From Nocardioides gansuensis (lineage in GTDB: Bacteria > Actinomycetota > Actinomycetes > Propionibacteriales > Nocardioidaceae): a DNA stretch of 64,000 nt. Positions 37,601 to 46,600 of this stretch are shown one piece after another; within the stretch, counting starts at the first letter, position 1, and every line of letters begins with the position of its first letter. The translations under genes and the position numbers were made by a program. The stretch lies in assembly GCF_003076135.1 (NCBI RefSeq), contig NZ_QDGZ01000012.1:48507-112506 (forward strand), written 5' to 3'. The notes beneath the pieces are model-generated. The model was given only the letters and a program-made list of their open reading frames with translations. It was not told the origin of the DNA and made no database searches.

Positions 37601-40600
37601 GATGTCGTAGCCGCCGCCGACGGGCGACTCGCACGACGCCCACTCGGCGGACCCGATGCCGGCCGCCGTGAGGAAGGCCGCGCACTCGAACTCGAGCGCC
37701 AGCTGGGGCGTCGCGTTGTCCTGGCCGGAGAAGGTGTACGGCTCGGGCTCCATGCCCACGGTCGTGCCGTCTGCAGGCCCGCCGGTGATGTTCACGACGG
37801 CGGCCCGTGTGTCAGCGACGGGGGTCCAGGTGAAGGAGGCCGGGGTCGGGTCGACGTTGCCCTCGAACTCGGGCTGCGTCGGGTCCGGGAATTCGGGCTC
37901 GGACGTGTCCACGGCACGCACCCAGAAGGTGTGCTCCGTGAGCTGCATCTGCGGGTCTGCGTACGAGTAGACGTCGAGCAGGTTGAACGGGCTCGTGCAC
38001 GCGACCCACTCGTTGTCGTTCGGCGGCGCAGTGCCGTTGGTGACCTGGCACTCGAAGGTGAGCAGGAACTCCGGCGTCAGGTCGTCGATGCCGCTGAACT
38101 CGAAGACCGTCGAGCTCAGGTCGGCCGCGACCGGGGCGCGCTCGATGGTGGTGTCCGGAGGCAAGGTGTCGACGGTGTCGACGACCTCCCACTCGTAGAT
38201 CGCAGGCTCGAGCTCGGCCGCGGAGCCGAACAGCTCGGACTCGCCGTAGACCTCGAGCACGTGGTCGCCCGGCAGCAGCGCGTCCGGGAACGCCGTGTCG
38301 CCGGCGAAGGCGGGGCCGACCCGGAACGGCGACTCGCACGGGAAGTAGTCGCCCGGGTCGAGGCTGTCGAAGCGGCACCAGAACTGGACGTCGCCGACGT
38401 TGGCCTCGAAGGTGATCTCCGCCGAGGTGCTCGCGGTCGGACCACCGGTGGCCGGCTCGCCCTGCGGGCCGCCGCTTGCCGGCGTGAAGCCGGGACCGTC
38501 GGTGAAGACCATGTTGACGCCCATCAGCTCCCACGTGAAGGTGGTCGGTGCTCCGACGTTGCCCTCGAAGTCGATGGCGCGCACGGAGAACGTGTGCGGG
38601 CCGACCTCGTGCTCCATCAGCGCCCACTCGAAGGCGCCCTGGTTCATGAACGTGGCCGCCTCGAAGCCGCACGGCTCGTAGCCGTTCGCGTCGACCTTGC
38701 ACTGGAAGGTGACGTCGGGCTCGTTCGCGTGGAAGGTGAAGATCGCGTCGAGGAGCCAGGTCTGGACGCCGGGCGTGCCGGGCTCGATGTCGTCCGGCAC
38801 GACGTCGAGGATCACTTCGGGCGCCACGCCCGTCGGCAGCGGCACATAGGTCCAGGTGAAGCTGGCGGGAGTCGGGTCGGCCAGGCCCTGGCCCAACAGG
38901 TCGACGGCGCGGATGTCGAGCGTGTGCTCGCCGGGGCTCAGGTTCAGGTACTCGGCCGGGTAGTCGCAGTCCTCCCAGGCGAGCGCGTTGGTCGAGTCGA
39001 GGCGGCACTCGAACACGAGGTCGGTGATCGGGCTGGACTCGTCGGCGCCCATGTAGGTGAAGCTCGCGTTGCGGCTCCCGCTCTGGATCCCGGCCGTGCC
39101 GGTGTCCCAGTCCGCCGGACCGGAGACGATCCAGGTGTCGGGAGCGCCGGGAACGGTGCCGATCTCACAGGCGACGCCGAGGCACTGGTCCGGCTCCATG
39201 TTGCCGGCGGCGAAGTTGCCGCCCCCGTCAACCGCGCCGACGGAGTAGATGCCCCAGCCGCCGTTCAGCTGGGCGACGTTGCCCTTGATCGTGTGCCCGG
39301 CCCCTTCGACGTAGATGCCGTCCCCGCCGTTGGCGTCCGTGGTGTTGTTCTCGACCAGCGTGCCCCGGTTGAGGACGGACGACTCCGTGATCGCGATCCC
39401 GTCGCCGCCGTTCCCGCTCGCGGTGTTATCCCGCACGACGGAGTCGAGGGAGAACTCGCCGATCTCGATGCCGGAGCCGAGCGTCCCACTGGCGTTGTTC
39501 GCCTCGACGATGGTTCCCGTCGCCTCGCCGACGACGATGCCGCCCGCGCTGCCGCTGAAGTCGTTCCCCTTGACGAGGGTGTCGGTGGCGAGCTCGACGG
39601 AGACGCCGGGGCCGGTGGTGCCGATCGCGTCGTTGTTGAGGATCGCGTTGCCGTCGCCCGCGACGAGGACGCCGCCCTGGCCGCCTCGGATCGTGTTCCG
39701 CTGGATGAGGTTGTCGTTGGACTGCAGGAGGTCGTCACCGGCCATGATCCCGATGCCGCCGTTGTCCTTGAGGACGTTGTCGGTGACGGTGTTGCTGCCG
39801 CCGCCGAGCACGGACACGCCGCTTGCGCCGCTCTGGCCGATCTGGTTGCCCTCAATCAGGTTCTCGCTCGCGAACTCGAGGACGATCGCGCCCTCGCCGA
39901 GGTTCGCGGCGAGCGTGTTGTCGCGGATCACGGCGTGCCGGGTGCCCGTGTAGAGCGCGACGCCGATCTCGTTCGCGACGATCGAGTTGTCGCGGATCGT
40001 GTTGCCGTCGGTGCCCTGGTCGGCGTCGGAGAGCGCGATCCCGGCCTCGTCGTTCCCTTCGACCCGCAGGCCGTGCACGACGTTGCGCGCGGTGCCTGGG
40101 TTCAGCTGGACGCCGTACAGGAACTGGGTGACCAGACCGTTCGTGATCGTGACGTCGTCGTGGCCGTTGTTGAGGATGCCGGCATCCAGCCCGAGGCCGT
40201 CGACGACGTGGCCGTCGAGGTCGATGGTGATGCCGGGCGCGCCGACGATGAGGCCGTGACCGCCGCAGTCGACGAGGTCGTTGAGCAGCCGGGTGCTCCG
40301 CGTCAGGATCTGGCCGCATGTCACGCGGTCGGCGACTGGCGTCGGACCGACCGTCCAGGCGTACATCTTCGTGTCGAAGTTGCTCGCCGCATCGGTGGCC
40401 CGGACCCAGAACTCGTGGTCACCCGGGGTCAGCCCGGTATACGTCTTCGGCGAGGTGCACGCAGGCGCGGTCGCCCAGAGGCCGGTGAGGTCCGCGCCGG
40501 CGTCGACGCGCAGGCACCGGAACGTCACGCCGTTGTCGCGGTTCGCCGAGAACTCGAACGTCGCGCTGGTGTCGACGGTGACCTTGTCCGGGGTCGAGTC

Positions 40601-43600
40601 GATGGAGGCCTTGAAGTCGCCGAGCGCCACGGCCCACGTGTAGCTCGCGGGGGTCGGGTCGGTGTTGCCCGAGAAGTCGACCGCTCGGACCTCGAACGTG
40701 TAGGTGTCGTTGACCAGGTTGTTGTACCTGGTGGGGCTCGTGCACGCCTGCCAGTCCGACTCGAGCGTGCTCTCGAACCGGCACTGGAAGGTGACCGGGC
40801 TCGAGTTGTCGGCGCCGGTGAACCGGAAGACGGCGACGCTCTCCGTGCTGGGGTTGAGCGGCGTCTCGAGAATGCTCGTATTGGGCGAGATCTGGTCGCC
40901 GCCTCCCAGACCGTCCGTGCAGTTGATGTTGTAGCACTGCTGCGGCTTGAGGTCGACGCCGAGCGGGCCGTCGTTGCCTTGGGCGACGTTGCCGCCGCCG
41001 TCGATGTTGGACTTCCCGCCGGACGGGTCGCCGACGTTGATGCCCCAGCTGCCGTTGTCGAAGGCGATGTTGTCCTTGAAGATGTGGCTCGGCTTCGAGG
41101 CCTGGATGCCCATGCCCTTGTTGCCGTTGGTCGTGTTGCCCTGGACCAGGGTGCCCTGGCCGGCCGGGGTCTCATCGCCGATGTAGATGCCGCCGCCGAC
41201 GTTGTCGCTCGAGACGTTGTTGACCAGGGTGTTCGAGAACGACTGCGACTGCAGCGTGATGCCCGTCGCCTCGGAGTCACTGGCGTCGTTGCCCTCGATC
41301 ATGTTGCCGCTCGAGTTCTTCAGCGAGACGCCGCCCTTGTTGCCGCTGACCTCGTTGCCCTTGATGAGGTTGTCGTTGCCGTGGTAGAGGTCGATCGCGT
41401 CGGAGCTCACGAGTGTCGCCACGTTGTCGATCAGCTCGTTCTGGCTCGAGTGGTCGATCTCGAGAGCCGGCCCGGCGCTGTCAGAGATGTGGTTGCCCGC
41501 GACCCGGTTGCCGGTCGACTCGATGCCGGTCGGCGCCATCGTGGTGGCTCCGACCAGGATGCCGACGCCGACGTCCACGACGGAGTTGTCCTGGATGGTG
41601 TTGTCGACGGCGCCCTCGAGGAGCACGCCGGCGCCGCTCGAGACCTGGATGCTGTTGCCTTCCACCAGGTTCTCGCGGGCGCGCTCGATCCAGATGGAGT
41701 CGTCGCTCGACGAGCCGATCAGGTTGCCGCGGACGACGTTGTTCTTCGCGCCGTTCAGCAGCCAGACGCCGCGCCGGTTGGACACCAGGGTGTTGGACCG
41801 GAGGATGTTGTCGTCGACCCCCGACTGGAAGCCGGGCACCGGCTCGCTGGGCGCTAGGGCCGGGTCCTCGGGGAAGGTCCCGTGGCCGAGGGCGATGGCC
41901 GCGTCCTGGGTCAGGTCCACCGTGACGCCCTCGACGATGTTCAGCTTGGCGCCGTTGTTCAATATCACGCCGTAGTCGAAGTCGGTGAGACGGCCGTTCT
42001 TGATCGTCACCGAGTCGAAGCCGTTGTTGAGGATTGCGGAGCCGATCGACTTGCCGTCGATCGTCTTGCCGTTGAGGTCGATGGTGATCTTGTCTGCCCC
42101 GACGATGAGGCCATGGCCGAGGCAGTCGCCGAGGTTGTTGTTGACGATGATGCTCTGGGTGATCTTCTGGCCGCAGAAGACGGTCTTCGTCACGGGGGTC
42201 GTGCCGACGGTCCATTCGTAGGCCGCTGGGACCCCGTCGCTCGGGTCGAGCGCGTCGGGCGCGTTCGGGTCATCGACGTGCCCGTTCACGTCGTCGACGT
42301 TCCCGGCCAAGTCGACGGCGCGGACCTGGAGCACGTGGTGGGCTGGCGTGAGCCCGTTGACGGTGTACGGCGAGGTGCAGGTGGTCCAGGCAGGCTGGCC
42401 GCCGCCCATCGCGCCGTCGAGGCGGCACTGGAACGCGAGCTCCTCGGTCGGCGTCTGGTTGTCGGTGCCACTGAAGGTGAAGGTCGCGCGCGTCTGCACG
42501 GTCGTCGGGTCGGGTCCGGAGATCATCTTCGTGTCCGGCGGCGTCGTGTCCGGGGGCGGCGGGTGGATCCACCATGTGTGCGAGGCCGGCGTGACGTCCC
42601 GGTTGCCTCCGAGGTCGATGGACCGCACCTCGAAGATGTGACCGCCGTACCTCAGGTCGCTGTATTGCTCGGGTGAGACGCACGGCTCGAACGGGAGCAC
42701 CGCCTCCGAGGGCATGTCGGCCGGCGTGAGGTGGTCGTTGAACTCGTCGTAGTGCGTCCGGCACTCGAACGTGAGGTTGTAGCCCGCGGTCCGGTTGTCG
42801 ATGCCGTTGAACTTGAAGGTGGCCGCGCGGTTGGTCGTGTCGTACCGCGTGCCCGCGACGTCGGTGATCAGCTCACCGGGCGCGGCGGTGATGCGCGTGT
42901 CCGGCGCGACGCCCGCGACGGTGCAGTCGACGCCGAGGGTCTCGCCGGGGCCGCATTCCTCGGTGCCGTCTTCCTCGACGCCCGGCTCGATCCGCCAGGT
43001 GTACTCGGCGGGGGTGAGGTCGAAGTTGCCGGCCTGGTCGACCGCGCGCACCTCGAAGTGGTGGTCCACGGCCGGCTCGAGGCTCAGGTAGGTCTTCGGG
43101 CTCGAGCACTCGGCCCAGAACTCGCCCTCCGGGGGTTCGGGCACCTCGGGCGGCTGGTTGGGGTCCGGGGGCTCGGGGTCGGGCTCCTCCGGAGGCAGCG
43201 GCGGGTCGGCCGGCGCGTCGAGGCGGCACTCGAAGCGCATCGCGGTCAGCGGGTCGCCGTTCGGGCCGTCGTTGGCGGTGAATTCGAAGATCGCCGTCTC
43301 GTTCCCGGTCACGGCGGGAGGCACCGAGGTGAGCGTGGTCTGCGGCGAAGCGAGGTCGGCCGGGGTTACCGGCCCCGGGTCGCCAGTTGCGCAGACCACG
43401 CCCACGCACTGGACGGCGTCGGGGAGGCCCGGCGTGACGCCGTCGGAGTGGTTGCCGACGGCACGGTTGCCACCGCCGTCGATGTTCCGGTTCGGGTCGA
43501 GCGGCTCGCCCTGAACTGGCTCCTCGCCGGCGTCGATGCCGTAGTTGCTGTTGTTGTTGGCCGTGTTGTTGCGGATGGTGTGCTTGGCCACGGCGACAGC

Positions 43601-46600
43601 GATGCCGCTCTCTGCGTTCTCGTTGGCCGTGTTGCCCTCCACGAGCGCGCCGCCGACCGCGTTTCCGAGCGTGTCGAACGCACCGGCGTCGACCGAGATG
43701 CCGGCGCCGCCGGTCCGGTTCGCGATGTTGTTCCGGACGACCATGTTGACGCCGTCGCCGAGCGCGATGCCCGTCTGGAGCGAGTTGGAGACGTCGTTGT
43801 TCTCCACCACGAGGTTGTTCGTGCCCGACGCGTCGACGCCGGACGGGTTGTACCGCAGGTCGCTGTTCTTGACGACGCTGTTGCTCGAGTCGCCCAGCAC
43901 GACACCGCCGTCCGACTGCTGGTGGGCCAGCACGCCGTCGATCTCGATCCTGTCCGAGCCCTCGGCGATGACGCCGGCGTCGCCGTTCCGCACCAGGACT
44001 CCGCCGAGAACCCGGTTGCCGTGAGAGCCCTGGTGGATCTTGATGCCGGCGTCGCCGGTGTCGCTGATGTCGTTGTCCTCGAGGACGTTGTCGCGAGAGC
44101 CGTTCTCGACCACGATGCCGGCGTCCGAGTCGAGCGCAGGGTCGAGGATGATGCCGCTGATCGTGTTGTCGCGGATGACGTTCCGGTGGCTGTCGAACAA
44201 GTGGATCGACATGCCGTTGGAGATGAAGTAGTTGTTCTCGATGAGGCTGCCCTCGGTCCCGCTCATGAGCTGGAGACCCGTCTCGCCGTTCGAGTCGAAG
44301 ACGTTGTCGCGGACCGTGCTTCCCAGCCGGCCGTTGTCCGCGTCGAAGAGCTGGACGCCGGTGAGGGCGTTGCGGGTGAGCGTCATGTGGTGCACGTCGC
44401 TGTGGACCGAGCCCGGACCGAGGAGGACGCCGTAGCCGTAGTTCGTGACGGTGCCGTTGCGGATCTCGACGTTCGGGTAGCCGTTGCGGATGCCCGGTAA
44501 CAGGTTGTCCTCCTGGCCCGCCTCGAGCAGGAGGCCGCTCTTCACCGTGTGCCCGTTCAGGTCGAGGACGATGTTCGGCGCCCCGATGGCGATGCCCTCG
44601 CCGAGGCAGCCGGTGACGTCGGCCGCGAGCTTGGTGCTCTCGGTGATGACCTGCCCGCAGGTCACGACCTCCGGGGCTCCCGGCTCCTCACGGGGCGGCG
44701 GGGGTGGCGTGTCGGCCGCCTCGAAGCGCAGCTCGAGCTCGGGGAGGGTGATCTCCGGCGGATCCTGCGGCTGCTCCCTGGAGATGAAGCTCTGGTCGCC
44801 GCCCTCGGGATCGCTCTCCTGGTGGTCCTTGACGGCCCAGCCGAAGTTCGGCATCTCACCGGCGAAGATCGCCTCGACGTGCGCCTTCACGTCGAACTCG
44901 CGGTAGCCCTCCCCGGCTCCGGTCGTGGCGCCGACGGCGCCCGCGACCTGGTCGGGCTGGTTGACCCAGGTGAGGGTGCTCTCCTTCCACGTCTCGGCGA
45001 GCGGGACGGCCACCAGGGTCCGGCCCTCGGTATGGGAGCCGGAGTGGAGGCGCAGGGTGGCCGAGACCAGCTCACAGTCGGGCGCGTCGGACTGGAGGGG
45101 GAAGCGGAAGAAGGCGCGTGCGTTCCGGTGCTCCGTTGGTCCGGTGTCGGGGATCGTCGCGTCGGAGGCGACGGTGAGCTCGGTGTGGACCCAGTAGTTC
45201 TCGAGCGGGTTGACCTGGTCCGCCCAGCCGTCGGCGTTCGCGGTCAGGGTGATGTTCGCCTCGTCGCAGCTGATCGGCGTCCCGCCCGGGTCGTCGGGAT
45301 CGGGCCCGACGCGCCAGGTGTACCGCGCGGGGGTCGGATCCGGCCCGGCGGCCTCATTGGCGAGCGCCCGGACCTCGAAGGTGTGCAGGCCGGTGGCCAG
45401 ATCGGAGAACATGGTCGGGTTGAAGCACTCGAGCCACATGTCCGGGTCGCGGCTGTCGAGGCGGCATTCGTACTCGGCGAACTGCGAGGGCGTGAAGTCG
45501 CTGACCGCCCTGAAGCTGAACAGCGCGGAGCGGCTGTTCGTGGTGGGCGTGGTGGTCGGAACCGGGGGAACCGTCTGGCCGGGTGTCAGGCCCGGGGCCT
45601 CGACGATGAGGGTGTCGGGCGGGGTCATCCCCACGCCGCTGATCAGCTGGCTCACCGGCGTCGGGTCGATGTTGTCGGCACGGTCGATGGCGCGCACCTC
45701 GAACCGGAACAGCCCTTCCTCGGGAAGCGGCACCGACCAGGGGCTGGAGCAGCCGTTCCACATGAACTCGGGCGGCACCGGCTCCCACGGCGCGGTCGGC
45801 TCCTGCTCCTCGACCAGGTCGATCTCGAGGAAGCGGCACTCGAAGTTGAGCTCCTCGGCCGCGGTCTGGTTGTCGGTGCCGCGGAACCGGAACGCCATCG
45901 TCTCGAGGCCGTCCTGGAACGGGCCGTCCTCGGGATAGTTGAACTCGGTCTCGGGCGGCTCGTTGTCGTTGGCCGGCGGCTCCCCGACGTACTCGAACGC
46001 GCCCGCGTCGCAGCGGCCGTTCTGCGGCCGTTCGATCCCGCGCTGGTCGACGACCGAGCACGGCGGCGCGCTCGAGTCGATCGCCAGGCTGCCGTACCGG
46101 AGCGCGTGCGTCAGCGTCGGCCCGCCGTTGTCGGCGATCGCCTCCAGCTGCGGGTCACCGCGCCGGTCGCGGACCCCGAGCTCGACGGGGCTCTCGGCGT
46201 TCTCCGCCGTGACCGCGAGGAAACAGGTGTTCCTCGCTCCCGTCTCGAGGTTGCCGCCCTCCGAGCGGACGTACCAGTCGCAGCTGCCGCCCTCGAGGCT
46301 CCCGCCGACGATCGAGTTCTTCATGATCACCGACGAGATCGCAGACGGCGGGACCGGCGGGACGAAGTCGGACTCGACGACGCCGACGGCGCCACCGGCC
46401 GGCGCCGAGTTGCGCCAGATGGTCATGTGCACGAGCCGGAGCTCGCCGTCGGCGTCGTGGAAGAGACCGCCGCCGGCTGTCCCGGCCTTGTTCCCCGAGA
46501 TCGTCGTGTTCTCGAACAGCGAGTCGCCATCGGCGAAGCTCATGATGCCGCCGCCCTTGCCGGCGTTGTCGTCGAGCTCGCCCTCATCGGTGAAGCCGAT

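Noticed and set aside
33380..41857. Two plus-strand frames of 1266 and 1525 codons across the giant gene
   Set aside because: They are antisense to the Ig-like and beta-helix repeats and encode low-information Arg/Val/Asp-rich sequence. The minus-strand product has clear domains.
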